A stretch of 29,247 nt of DNA from Alphaproteobacteria bacterium (GTDB lineage: Bacteria; Pseudomonadota; Alphaproteobacteria; Rhizobiales; Aestuariivirgaceae), in contig JAGRLX010000224.1 of NCBI GenBank assembly GCA_020441605.1, positions 1 to 29,247 of the forward strand, given 5' to 3'. Within the stretch, counting starts at the first letter, position 1; each line of letters begins with the position of its first letter. The position numbers and the translations under genes were made by a program. Positions 1 through 7,939 of the stretch are shown here, piece after piece. The notes below the pieces were generated by a model. That model saw only the letters and a program-made list of their open reading frames with translations. It was not told the DNA's origin and ran no database searches.

Positions 1-302
1 AGCGCCAGCGCAAAGCCCATGGCGGCCGGCATGTCGCCATAGGCCAGGGGCGCGATGTCGTGCAGCCCGTGGCGGGGAAGCCCTGCCTCCGGAAGATGGC
101 GGTCGATTTCGGCCAGCCCCAGGCGCCAGGGCTGCCCCCGGCGCTGGCTGCCGCCGAACTGTGGCGGGCCCGTTTCCAGCCGCGCGATATGGCGGCGCAG
201 GACCCCGATCAGGGCAGCGATGTCGCCTCCCTGACGAAGTGCGGAGACGTCGAGTCCCTCCGCCCGCCTGTGTCGCGCCGGTTCCATACGCATGACCGCC
301 AT
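1..302 (-). CDS. imuA: ImuA-like protein, N-terminal part (runs off the window)
   Basis: An open frame without stops runs from an ATG at 302 leftwards past position 1, so only about 100 residues are visible. The translation contains the ImuA-like stretch GLAEIDRHLPEAGLP, then a short HGLHDI segment and a GD-MPAAMGFALAL stretch, in the order expected where ImuA resembles RecA/SulA around its degenerate nucleotide-binding region. In alphaproteobacteria ImuA works with ImuB and DnaE2 in error-prone translesion synthesis, and the cassette is under LexA control. A perfect GTTC-N7-GTTC box lies 10 bases upstream of the ATG, which independently supports the call. The ATG at 302 is the first of three in-frame ATGs (302, 293, 287), and I chose it for its distance from the box. 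imuB and dnaE2 would be expected to the left of the window. Confidence 0.75.
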   Translation of the reverse strand, partial: MAVMRMEPARHRRAEGLDVSALRQGGDIAALIGVLRRHIARLETGPPQFGGSQRRGQPWRLGLAEIDRHLPEAGLPRHGLHDIAPLAYGDMPAAMGFALA

Positions 303-311
303 GTCATAATT

Positions 312-326
312 GTTCCTATTTTGTTC
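312..326 (-). promoter_or_regulatory. LexA (SOS) box for imuA
   Basis: The plus strand reads GTTC, seven bases, GTTC, the exact direct repeat bound by LexA in alphaproteobacteria. It lies just upstream of the imuA start, with a TTGACT -35-like hexamer (minus strand) at 344-349. The AT-rich stretch around it is the promoter region of imuA. Confidence 0.7.
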
Positions 327-370
327 TCATATATGAAAAGAAGAGTCAAGATAGGAATTTTATTGCCTGC

Positions 371-382
371 GGTGATTTCACC
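371..382. repeat. Short perfect inverted repeat downstream of the aquaporin gene
   Basis: GGTGA-TT-TCACC is a perfect 5+2+5 dyad 16 bases past the aquaporin stop. It lacks a T-tract, so it is a weak terminator at best. It could also be a protein site in the imuA promoter region. Confidence 0.3.
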
Positions 383-397
383 TGACCGTCCGCTGAA

Positions 398-1069
398 CTA
401 GCCCGTTCTCCGCGAAAGCGCGCGCATGACAAGGGCCGCCGCAAGGATGCCCGTTACGGGACCCGCGACATAGATCCAGAAATACTGCCACTGGCCGTCA
501 AAGACATAGGGACCGAAGGCCCGCGCAGGATTCATCGCGGCTCCGGCAATGGGGCCCATGATCATGACTTCAAGGCCGACGATACCGCCGATCGGAATGG
601 CAGCGAAATCCTTCAGCCGCCCAGGTGCAGCAACCGCGCCTTCGATCACCAGCATCATGAGAAATGAAAGCCATACCTCCGTCGCAAAGGCTGCTGGACC
701 GCTGACGCCCAGCTGCGTGTTTGGCAGGTTCGCGCCCATTGCCCCAACCCGACCCACAATCAGGAAAAGCAGTGCCGCACCCGCAGCCGATCCGAGCAGC
801 TGCGCCCCGACATACCCCGGTACGAGGCGCCAAGGAAACCGATGCGTGATAGCCAAGACCAGCGTGAAAGCCGGATTGACATGCGCGCCGGAAATATCTC
901 CAAAAGTCCAGATCACGATCATCAGGACTATGCCGGAACATGCGCCCGCGATCAGTGGCGTTGGCAGCCCCGCGATCACCGACGATGCCATAACGGCGCC
1001 GGCTGCAAAAAACACCAGCGCGGCAGTACCGAAGAACTCTGCAAGACAGGAGGCCTGATATTTGGTCAT
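398..1069 (-). CDS. Aquaporin / MIP-family channel
   Basis: A 223-residue membrane channel with about six hydrophobic helices and both NPA boxes of the major intrinsic protein family: AHVNPAF (residues 63-69) and AMNPARAF (178-185). The arginine after the second NPA is the conserved selectivity-filter residue. NPAR followed by AFGP is typical of the aquaporin branch rather than glycerol facilitators. It is the last gene of the amiC-ATPase-VWA operon, 8 bases after the VWA stop. In the Pseudomonas ami operon the equivalent place is taken by AmiS, a six-helix urea/amide channel. By analogy this aquaporin may pass urea or a small amide, but that is inference and water remains possible. Confidence 0.88.
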   Translation of the reverse strand: MTKYQASCLAEFFGTAALVFFAAGAVMASSVIAGLPTPLIAGACSGIVLMIVIWTFGDISGAHVNPAFTLVLAITHRFPWRLVPGYVGAQLLGSAAGAALLFLIVGRVGAMGANLPNTQLGVSGPAAFATEVWLSFLMMLVIEGAVAAPGRLKDFAAIPIGGIVGLEVMIMGPIAGAAMNPARAFGPYVFDGQWQYFWIYVAGPVTGILAAALVMRALSRRTG

Positions 1070-1077
1070 CTGACGTG

Positions 1078-3354
1078 TTACCGTGTCAACCGGAAATAAA
1101 GCATTGGCAATTTCTCCGGCAACGACTCGAGCCGGTTGATCACCAGAAAGTTGCGCCGTCCAAAGATCCGCGGCAGATAGCTTTCCCCGCCACTGTCAAG
1201 GCCGACACAGAACACGTCCACCCCGAGGTGTGAAAGATGCTGTACGGCCTTCCTGCTATCCTCGGCAAGATAGACCCGGTCGACGACGTCGACATCGGAA
1301 GGCTCGCCATCAGTCACCACCAGAATCAGCTTGCGATGGGTCGCTTGCGATGAAATCTCGGCGGCGGCTTGCCGCAGGGCGGCGCCCAGCCGCGTTGACA
1401 GTCTGCCGCGCAAGCCGGCGAGGCGCGCGCGGGTGGCTTCGCCAAACGACTCCCCGAAGTCCTTCACCCGATAATAGCGAACCTCCTCGCGCCCATCGGA
1501 GCAGAAGGCATGGATCGCGAAGGGATCACCCAGCCCGGACATGGCCTGACCCACCAGGGCCGCCGCGGCGCGCTCCATGGCGATCACAGTGGTCGTCGTA
1601 TCCCTCACCCGGTCCCGGGTCGACTCGGAGACATCGAGAAGGAGGAGAACAGAGAGATCGCGGGCCCGCATCTCGCTCGTCTCATAGAGGCGCGGATCGG
1701 GGGTGAGACCGGCACGATGCTCGATCGCGGCACGGATGCAGGCGTCCAGATCGATCCGGTCACCTTGCGGTTGACGGCGCATGCGTTGCCGGCGGCTGAC
1801 TTTCGCGGAGCGCACCAGACGTGCAATGCGATTCTCCACATCGGCATATTTTCTAAGAATGACCTCGATGTCATCAGGAGAAGCGGGCTTGGCCTGGAAT
1901 TCAACGATCGTCGTCCACTCGTTCCGCATCACTCCGGCGATGTGATCCCACTCGGCGTGGCGGGCGATCGGAATGCCTTGATCATCCGGCGTGGCCTGGA
2001 GTTTCACCGCCATGTTGGCGGGACTGTCGGCGCCCTCGCCATGTTCACGCCGGTCAGGTTTCTCCTTCTCGTCGGTCTGCGTGATGCGAACGGCTTCGAG
2101 CAACAACTCGGCGGTCTCCGCCTGTTCCGGTGGCGCGTCACCGTAATCCCAGAGGCCCGTGTTATCGTCTCGGTACGAAGGTTCGATGACATGGGTTCGA
2201 GAGTTGAACTGAACACGCATCTGGCCCAGATCATTGCCCAGAAGATCACCGATCTTTCGGCTGATTATCGGATCGTCCCACTGGCTGCGGTTGTCATGGA
2301 ACAGCATACGTCCCTTGTTCACCCATGGATCGTCGTCCACGTAGGAACTGTCGAGCAGGCTGCGCGCAAGACGCGCCATGAGCAATTCGGCGCTGAATCC
2401 CACTCCGGGTCTCGCAACATGAAAGCGTTGCCACAGGCGCTTCAGTCCCGGGTAGTCGCGCAGTGCCAGCGCCTCGACGCGGGCGTCCTCGATAAGACCG
2501 ACCAGCGCGATCTGGATGGGCTTGAGCTTTCCCACTGGAAATTTGCCGCGGCCATAGGCCATATGCGCGCCGATGTGGGCCATGACGGCGGTGTAGTGAG
2601 CGGCTGCTTCCGCGCCGCGATACCCGGAGTAGATTTCGGGGAGTCGAATGAATGCTCCGTCAAAGGACGACCGGCGCGGAGCACGCCCACCGGGACGGAC
2701 CATGGCTGTCCTGATAGCAGGGCGCAGGCGCCACAACGCCATCAGAAAGGCGCGCAACTGCCTCTCCCGGTCAGCGAATGTCACGTCGTCGGGATTGCGC
2801 TGAAAGGCCAGGAGGGTGGTTTGATCAACCTGACCGAAATAGGCGAGCCGTTTTGCCGGATCGCCACCCGCCTGTCGAATCCCGTTGAGGGTCCATGCCC
2901 GCAGTTCGAGCACCGAGAGCATGGCGAGGATCCGAGGCGAATGCTGCAGCACGAGGCTCACCGATTCCGGCGCCAGGCCAGCCACCTCCTCAACGGTTCT
3001 GAGCCAGGCCTTCAACGTCGTGTGGTCATGGAGGGCCATGGCAACGTCGGGAAGCGCGCTGAACATGGCGGCTGCCGCTTGCCCCCCTGCGGCCTTGCTG
3101 ATGGCGAGGCCAGCATCGGCGATGCCAAGTGCAAACTCCACGCCGTGCGATTGCGCCACGGCGGCGGCCGCAACGGCGAAACCCGCCAACGCCCCACCTT
3201 CCAGACGCGCAGCCGCCAGTCTCTCCATGACGTCGATGAACTGGTCAAAACTGGCTCCCGGGAACGAGCGTTTGACCGGACCCCAGATCTTCGAATCGAA
3301 GTTCCCGGTAAAGTCCGCCGAAGTCAGCAAGTCGTCGATTATGGACTTTGCCAT
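1078..3354 (-). CDS. NorD/CbbO-like VWA-domain protein
   Basis: A 758-residue protein with a long helical N-terminal region (about 1-540) and a C-terminal von Willebrand A domain (about 565-755). The metal-ion-dependent adhesion site is complete: DVSES at 574-578, the Thr of STRLG near 654, and the Asp of VTDGEPSD near 692. NorD, CbbO and CoxE proteins of this type pair with a MoxR-family ATPase of the NorQ/CbbQ type to remodel or activate metal-containing enzymes such as nitric oxide reductase or Rubisco. The matching ATPase gene is immediately upstream (4 bases between), so the two almost certainly form one chaperone. The target is unknown. No nor or cbb structural gene is present in the window. 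A charged linker rich in D, E and K lies at about 425-445. Confidence 0.85.
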   Translation of the reverse strand: MAKSIIDDLLTSADFTGNFDSKIWGPVKRSFPGASFDQFIDVMERLAAARLEGGALAGFAVAAAAVAQSHGVEFALGIADAGLAISKAAGGQAAAAMFSALPDVAMALHDHTTLKAWLRTVEEVAGLAPESVSLVLQHSPRILAMLSVLELRAWTLNGIRQAGGDPAKRLAYFGQVDQTTLLAFQRNPDDVTFADRERQLRAFLMALWRLRPAIRTAMVRPGGRAPRRSSFDGAFIRLPEIYSGYRGAEAAAHYTAVMAHIGAHMAYGRGKFPVGKLKPIQIALVGLIEDARVEALALRDYPGLKRLWQRFHVARPGVGFSAELLMARLARSLLDSSYVDDDPWVNKGRMLFHDNRSQWDDPIISRKIGDLLGNDLGQMRVQFNSRTHVIEPSYRDDNTGLWDYGDAPPEQAETAELLLEAVRITQTDEKEKPDRREHGEGADSPANMAVKLQATPDDQGIPIARHAEWDHIAGVMRNEWTTIVEFQAKPASPDDIEVILRKYADVENRIARLVRSAKVSRRQRMRRQPQGDRIDLDACIRAAIEHRAGLTPDPRLYETSEMRARDLSVLLLLDVSESTRDRVRDTTTTVIAMERAAAALVGQAMSGLGDPFAIHAFCSDGREEVRYYRVKDFGESFGEATRARLAGLRGRLSTRLGAALRQAAAEISSQATHRKLILVVTDGEPSDVDVVDRVYLAEDSRKAVQHLSHLGVDVFCVGLDSGGESYLPRIFGRRNFLVINRLESLPEKLPMLYFRLTR

Positions 3355-3358
3355 GACA

Positions 3359-4459
3359 CTATGTGCAGGCGGCGATGGCCTCGGTCAACGCCTCGCGCAT
3401 GTCCTCGTCGTCGGTGATTGGCAGAACCAGGGCCACCTCAAGCGCTTCGGCAACCGGAACCGATTGGCTGATGAGGCGACCCGCCTGTATCAGCATCCGT
3501 GTCGACGCTCCTTCCTCGAGGCCATGCCCCTTGAGATTTCGGCTGCGGGTTCCGATCTTGACCAGTACATCGGCTTGCGCCTTGTCGATCCCCGCCTCGT
3601 GGCTCACGATTTCGGACTCGATTTCAGGTTCGGGATAGGTGAAGTCGAGAGCGGCAAACCGCTGTTTGGTCGACTCCTTCAGATCCTTGATGACGGACTG
3701 ATATCCGGGATTGTAGGAGATCACCAGCTGAAAGTCCGGGTGGGCGCGCACAAGCTCGTTCTTCTTCTCCAGCGGGAGGATGCGGCGATCATCCGTCAAC
3801 GGATGAATTATCACAGTGGTGTCCTGCCGCGCCTCGACGATCTCATCCAGATAGCAGATGGCGCCGTGACGAACCGCGACGGTCAATGGTCCGTCGTGCC
3901 AGACGGTACCGTTGGCATCGAGCAGGAAGCGTCCGGCAAGATCGGATGCCGTCATGTCTTCATGGCAGGCAACCGTGACAAGTGGTTTTCCCAAACGCCA
4001 TGCCATATGTTCGATGAAGCGTGTCTTGCCACAGCCCGTCGGTCCCTTGAGCATCATCGGCAATTTGGTCGCATAGGAGAAATGATCGAGCGCCAACATC
4101 ACTGCGGTGTCGATCGCATGTGGCAGAAATGGTCGGTAGAGCACCGCGTCAGGAAGGCTCGACCGCAACTCCTGCAAATCATAGGTGCCCTGCTGCGGTA
4201 GCAGCACGATGAGCGCCGCCTTTGGATCACCGGCCATCCAGGCGAGTTTCCCGCTCAGGCCGCGCATGTACGTGCAGATCAGGATGTCGGTGTCTTCGCC
4301 AAGGCTTTCGGGTATCGGCCAGATATTGCGAACCGACGCGCGTGTGCGCTGCAAGTGCCGCATGAGTTGCTGCACCTCGTCATCGGGCTCGCAGGCCAGC
4401 GTCACGCTCATGCGTGACAATCGGTGATGCAACTCTTCCTTCATGTAATACGCGCTCAA
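3359..4459 (-). CDS. AmiR-like pseudo-receiver fused to a CbbQ/NorQ-type AAA+ ATPase
   Basis: A 366-residue protein in two parts. Residues about 130-366 are a MoxR-family ATPase of the CbbQ/NorQ/NirQ type: Walker A GPTGCGKT (139-146), Walker B ICYLDE (201-206), the EARQDTT segment and sensor-1 Asn in SYNPGYQS near 250. Normal CbbQ/NorQ proteins are about 260-270 residues. The extra N-terminus (about 15-125) does not belong to that family. It aligns, from memory, along the whole pseudo-receiver domain of P. aeruginosa AmiR. The clearest match is [11 protein letters not shown] here against SVRQCWPPPEA there, followed by a hydrophobic strand with no phosphoacceptor Asp. AmiC-like sensor is encoded directly upstream and overlaps it. 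The start is either TTG at 4459 (overlapping the amiC stop as TTGA) or ATG at 4444 (361 residues); neither has a strong ribosome site. P. aeruginosa AmiB is also a MoxR-type ATPase of similar length and must be compared. Confidence 0.85.
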   Translation of the reverse strand: MSAYYMKEELHHRLSRMSVTLACEPDDEVQQLMRHLQRTRASVRNIWPIPESLGEDTDILICTYMRGLSGKLAWMAGDPKAALIVLLPQQGTYDLQELRSSLPDAVLYRPFLPHAIDTAVMLALDHFSYATKLPMMLKGPTGCGKTRFIEHMAWRLGKPLVTVACHEDMTASDLAGRFLLDANGTVWHDGPLTVAVRHGAICYLDEIVEARQDTTVIIHPLTDDRRILPLEKKNELVRAHPDFQLVISYNPGYQSVIKDLKESTKQRFAALDFTYPEPEIESEIVSHEAGIDKAQADVLVKIGTRSRNLKGHGLEEGASTRMLIQAGRLISQSVPVAEALEVALVLPITDDEDMREALTEAIAACT

Positions 4460-5601
4460 ACAGATTTAGGTCGGTCAAGCATGAAGGGGTCGGCCGTGAC
4501 CTCGCCCAGGGATTCGTAGACAATGTCGAAGCGCCCATCCTCGCCGCACCGTCCGATTCTGGACCACAGGTTGGCGTGACTGCAACTCGGGTTGATCGAT
4601 ACATTGCCCTGCGGCGCTTCCACCGTTGTGCCCAGAACCACCGGCCGCATGAGGTCAGGGTCGAGGCTGTTCACCTGGGCCAGGGCGGAGGCAAACAGCT
4701 TCACCTGAAAATATGAAGCCTCCACACACATGTTTGTTCTTTCGGAATCACCATAGCTGCGCCGATACCGGCCGGAGAACGCGCGCCCACAGTCTCCCCC
4801 GACGCCATCGAAGTAAGGAGCGGCCGTGATATGACCAAGCCCGACGTCATGGCCCATCGCGCCTATTTCAGTCTCGGTCGTGGTCAGGCTTGCGATTGGC
4901 GTGGTCCGTGCGTCGAGGTTGAAGTCCGCATAGGCCTGATAGAGAAATACGGTTGCATCTCCCACCACCGTCGAGAAGATCACATCGGGCTGCGCCTTCT
5001 TGATATCGCGCATGATCGGGTAGAATTCTTCGCGCCGGGCGTTCAGCGATACATACATCTCCCCTGCAACAGTCCCACCCGCCTCCTCGACCAGAGTGCG
5101 CATAAGCCGGTTGGACTCGCGTGGATACACATAGTCCGACCCAACGAAATAGAACCGATTGCCGTAGGTCCCCACGAGATAATTGCAAAGAGCGACGCTA
5201 TTCTGGTTTGGCGCCGATCCGGTGTAGATGATGTTTGGCGAATACTCGAAACCCTCATACAGGGTCGGATACCAGAGAAGACCGTTCAGGCGCTCGATGA
5301 TGGGCAGGACCGCCTTGCGGCTCGAGGACGTGTAGCATCCGAAAATTGTCGAGATGTTCTCTTCTGCCAGGAGCCGGCGCGCATGGGCCCGGAACAGCAT
5401 GTTGTCCGAAGCCGGGTCGCACACAACCGGCTCGAGCGCCCGTCCGTTGACGCCCCCGGCATCGTTGATCTCATTGATCGCCAGCATCGTCCCGCGGTAC
5501 TGGGTTTCCTCAATGAGCGCCATACAGCCGGTGCGGGAGAACAGTACCCCGACGCGCCATGGCTCCGTGGTATTGTCTAGCGTATGCCGGCTTGTCATCA
5601 C
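4456..5601 (-). CDS. amiC: AmiC-like cytoplasmic amide/urea sensor
   Basis: A 381-residue periplasmic-binding-protein fold without any signal peptide, so it should stay in the cytoplasm like P. aeruginosa AmiC (385 residues). The family signature segments are all present: VGVLFSRTG (17-25), [11 protein letters not shown] (88-98), [14 protein letters not shown] (110-123), [11 protein letters not shown] and FSTVVGD. In AmiC the pocket is built around the Tyr of GCY and the YPTPYEG loop. Here the second Pro of that loop is Leu, while the exported relatives in this window (UrtA, the 7936-9255 protein) have Cys. AmiC binds small amides and controls AmiR through AmiR's pseudo-receiver domain, and the next gene carries such a domain. 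The start may be GTG at 5601 or ATG at 5598. The gene leads the operon amiC-ATPase-VWA-aquaporin and has its own promoter candidate. Confidence 0.87.
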   Translation of the reverse strand: MMTSRHTLDNTTEPWRVGVLFSRTGCMALIEETQYRGTMLAINEINDAGGVNGRALEPVVCDPASDNMLFRAHARRLLAEENISTIFGCYTSSSRKAVLPIIERLNGLLWYPTLYEGFEYSPNIIYTGSAPNQNSVALCNYLVGTYGNRFYFVGSDYVYPRESNRLMRTLVEEAGGTVAGEMYVSLNARREEFYPIMRDIKKAQPDVIFSTVVGDATVFLYQAYADFNLDARTTPIASLTTTETEIGAMGHDVGLGHITAAPYFDGVGGDCGRAFSGRYRRSYGDSERTNMCVEASYFQVKLFASALAQVNSLDPDLMRPVVLGTTVEAPQGNVSINPSCSHANLWSRIGRCGEDGRFDIVYESLGEVTADPFMLDRPKSV

Positions 5602-5629
5602 GTGGCAATAACCCCATGGCTTATGATTA

Positions 5630-5658
5630 AGTCTAGCCGAGAACTAACCTCGATTCAA
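5630..5658 (-). promoter_or_regulatory. Candidate sigma-70-type promoter for the amiC operon
   Basis: On the minus strand, TTGAAT (5653-5658) and TAGACT (5630-5635) are separated by 17 bases. The -10 is 29 bases upstream of the GTG start at 5601. The same -10 hexamer occurs in the candidate promoter of the 7936-9255 gene. Confidence 0.4.
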
Positions 5659-5763
5659 TTACTGGTGATGACTTTAGGATAGTACCGAACGGGACGATAT
5701 GGGCGAATGGTAGTTACGGCGTCTAGGGCCTAGCCGTGGATGTCAGGGGCCTGCGTCACTCCC

Positions 5764-5779
5764 TCACGGAGACCCGTGA
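5764..5779. terminator. Hairpin after the kinase gene, possible factor-dependent terminator
   Basis: TCACGG-AGAC-CCGTGA is a perfect 6-bp stem with a 4-base loop, 46 bases beyond the histidine kinase stop. No T-tract follows on the minus strand. A further perfect dyad CTAGG-G-CCTAG is at 5723-5733. This gap separates the kinase transcript from the amiC promoter. Confidence 0.3.
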
Positions 5780-5824
5780 CTCCTCCGCGCCAGACACCCG
5801 CCTCCAAAAGTCTACGCCATGGCC

Positions 5825-7939
5825 TTACACAACGTCGGCCGGCAGGCCTAGCGAATGACTGACGTAGTGCCCGATCAACCGCCGGAGCTTCGCCGGCCGT
5901 ACCGGCTTGCGCAATATCATGTAGCCCATCTGCTCGATCTCCCGGATCGCGCTGAGATCGCTTTCGCCAGTGATGATGATACCAGGCACTGCGATCCGCA
6001 AGGCCAGTTGTATACGTTGGATTGCTTCGACACCGTCCAGTTGCCCTGGCAGTCGGTAGTCTGCCAGGACAATGTCTGGAATGAAATGCTTGATGTCGAT
6101 GATCCGCAGGGCATCCTCGGTCGTCCTTACGCTGTAGACCTTGCATCGCCATGACTGGAGCAGAAGGGTCGTTGCATCGGCAACAGTCTTGTCATCCTCG
6201 ATGAGAAGAACCTTGGTTCCGGTGAGATCGTGAAGTTCATCCAGTCGCTCTTCCCGCCTGGCACCGATCGCCGGCTTGTCCGAACGCATCACCACCACAC
6301 CGAAATAAGATCCGCTTCCCATCCTCGATCGGTGTTCGACTCTTAGTGACAGATACTTGGCCAAGCGCCGGACGATCGCCAGACCGAGCCCAAGCCCCTT
6401 GCTGCGATCACGCTCGTCATTGTGAAGTTGGTGAAAGTCATCGAATATCGCCGAGGCTTGCGATTCCGGTATACCTGTGCCCGTGTCCCAGACCTGAATG
6501 ACGACCTCATTGTCCCTGCGGCGGCACCCAAGCAGAATCTTGCCCTTGTTCGTATATCGGATCGCGTTGGACAAGAAGTTGCCCACGATGCGTTCCATGA
6601 GGGCCGGATCGCTGTGCACAGAGAGGCTGGTTGGCACGACACGGAAGTCCAGCCCCTTGCGTGAAGCCATGGGTGTAAACGAGATCGCAACCCGCTCCAT
6701 CAGTTCTTGAACGGGAAAATCCTCGAGTTGCGGCTTGATCGCGCCCGCTTCAAGCTGGGATACGTCGAGCAGAGAGTTGAGCAATCGACCGGTGGCATAG
6801 GATACTGCCTGAACATCATCTACGATGACCAGCGTCTGATGATCATTGATCCGTTGCCGGAGCGCCGCAATATACATCTGCATGGCCTGGAGCGGCTGAC
6901 GCAAGTCATGGCTTGCTGCCGCAAGGAACTTGGTCTTGGCTCTGTCCGCCTTCTCGGCAGCCTCTTTGGCGGAATTCAGTGCTTGACCTTGTTGGCGGAG
7001 TGTCCGCTTCAGCTCGCGCAGGCTTCGCGCAACCATTCCCAGTTCATCACCACGCGAGAGCAGTCTTGCCTGCTCCAGTTCCTCTTTCGTTGCTCCGGGT
7101 GGAAGAAGCGGGTCGAAGTTCTGGATTGCGGCGGTAAGCACATGGAGCGGCCGCGAAATGTTCCTCTTCACCATAAGGAAAAAAATCATTATCACCACGC
7201 AGACCGTGACGATCGACGCCATGATGGTCATTTGCGATGACGCCTTCTCGGCGTTCGCCGCATATTGGACCGAAGCGGCTTTCAGCTCCTGAAGGTCGGA
7301 CTCGAGGCTGTCGAGTTCAGCGAGCAGAACGCGTTCACTGGCCGTTACGCCCTCAACCAGCTCCATGCCCATCAGAAACGATCCGTCCTCGACGTGGGCA
7401 AAAATCTCATTGACCCGGTCGGTTGTCTGGACCTGGGCATCCCTGATGCGGGTTAGCTTTTGCAGGAGACCAGGGGCGAAACTCTGAAGTATGTTCGAAT
7501 TGTCGCTCTCGTAGTTTGCGATCGCATCGATGACCATCGCCTCCGAGCGGCCGATGAGTTCGTTTATCTTGGTGTTGGCCTCACGGTAGTTGGTTCGCGC
7601 CGCGATATAGGTTTCCTCGGATTCCTTGTCATAGACCACGCGGTCCCCGGCAAAAACGATCTCCTTGAAGTGCAATCGCTCGTCCTGCACTTGCTGATGG
7701 ATCGATGCATTTGTCGAAAGCAGGGGAATGTAGAGATTCGCCATCTGCTTTATTTCATTTCCCATCAGATGGATCTGATAAAGCGCAATTGACGTGATGA
7801 TCGAATACGACAGGATCTCGACGGCGATCACCGTCATGATCTTCTGGCCAACGGACAGTCTGTTGAAGAACAGTCGTGCCAATGAAAAGCTGCGCCTTTG
7901 GGTGGCTTCCGATGCGGATGCATCACGTGACACAGTCAT
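5825..7939 (-). CDS. Hybrid sensor histidine kinase
   Basis: I start this at the ATG at 7939, whose ATGA overlaps the stop of the binding-protein gene; an upstream extension to 7993 would lie inside that gene. The 704-residue protein has two membrane helices (about 34-56 and 237-258) enclosing a ~180-residue helical periplasmic sensor. A HAMP linker (260-317), a dimerisation domain with SHDLRQP (His about 344), and an ATPase domain (N box NAIRYT, DTGTGIP, GLGLGLAIV) follow. A C-terminal receiver (576-692) has Asp in VLADYRLPG (about 627) and Lys in LRKP. The coupled exported binding protein suggests that ligand occupancy is read at the periplasmic face, as in TorT/TorS. The likely output is the NarL-type regulator at 16841-17530. 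Both points are inference. Confidence 0.9.
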   Translation of the reverse strand: MTVSRDASASEATQRRSFSLARLFFNRLSVGQKIMTVIAVEILSYSIITSIALYQIHLMGNEIKQMANLYIPLLSTNASIHQQVQDERLHFKEIVFAGDRVVYDKESEETYIAARTNYREANTKINELIGRSEAMVIDAIANYESDNSNILQSFAPGLLQKLTRIRDAQVQTTDRVNEIFAHVEDGSFLMGMELVEGVTASERVLLAELDSLESDLQELKAASVQYAANAEKASSQMTIMASIVTVCVVIMIFFLMVKRNISRPLHVLTAAIQNFDPLLPPGATKEELEQARLLSRGDELGMVARSLRELKRTLRQQGQALNSAKEAAEKADRAKTKFLAAASHDLRQPLQAMQMYIAALRQRINDHQTLVIVDDVQAVSYATGRLLNSLLDVSQLEAGAIKPQLEDFPVQELMERVAISFTPMASRKGLDFRVVPTSLSVHSDPALMERIVGNFLSNAIRYTNKGKILLGCRRRDNEVVIQVWDTGTGIPESQASAIFDDFHQLHNDERDRSKGLGLGLAIVRRLAKYLSLRVEHRSRMGSGSYFGVVVMRSDKPAIGARREERLDELHDLTGTKVLLIEDDKTVADATTLLLQSWRCKVYSVRTTEDALRIIDIKHFIPDIVLADYRLPGQLDGVEAIQRIQLALRIAVPGIIITGESDLSAIREIEQMGYMILRKPVRPAKLRRLIGHYVSHSLGLPADVV

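Noticed and set aside
60..401. Plus-strand 113-codon frame at the left edge
   Set aside because: It lies opposite the imuA start and its LexA box, and its translation resembles nothing.
1510..3417. Plus-strand open frame of 635 codons opposite the VWA gene
   Set aside because: It mirrors the minus-strand gene, has no domain, and the minus frame has a complete MIDAS motif.
2885..4201. Plus-strand 438-codon frame opposite the VWA and ATPase genes
   Set aside because: Antisense shadow in high-GC coding sequence, with no recognisable features.
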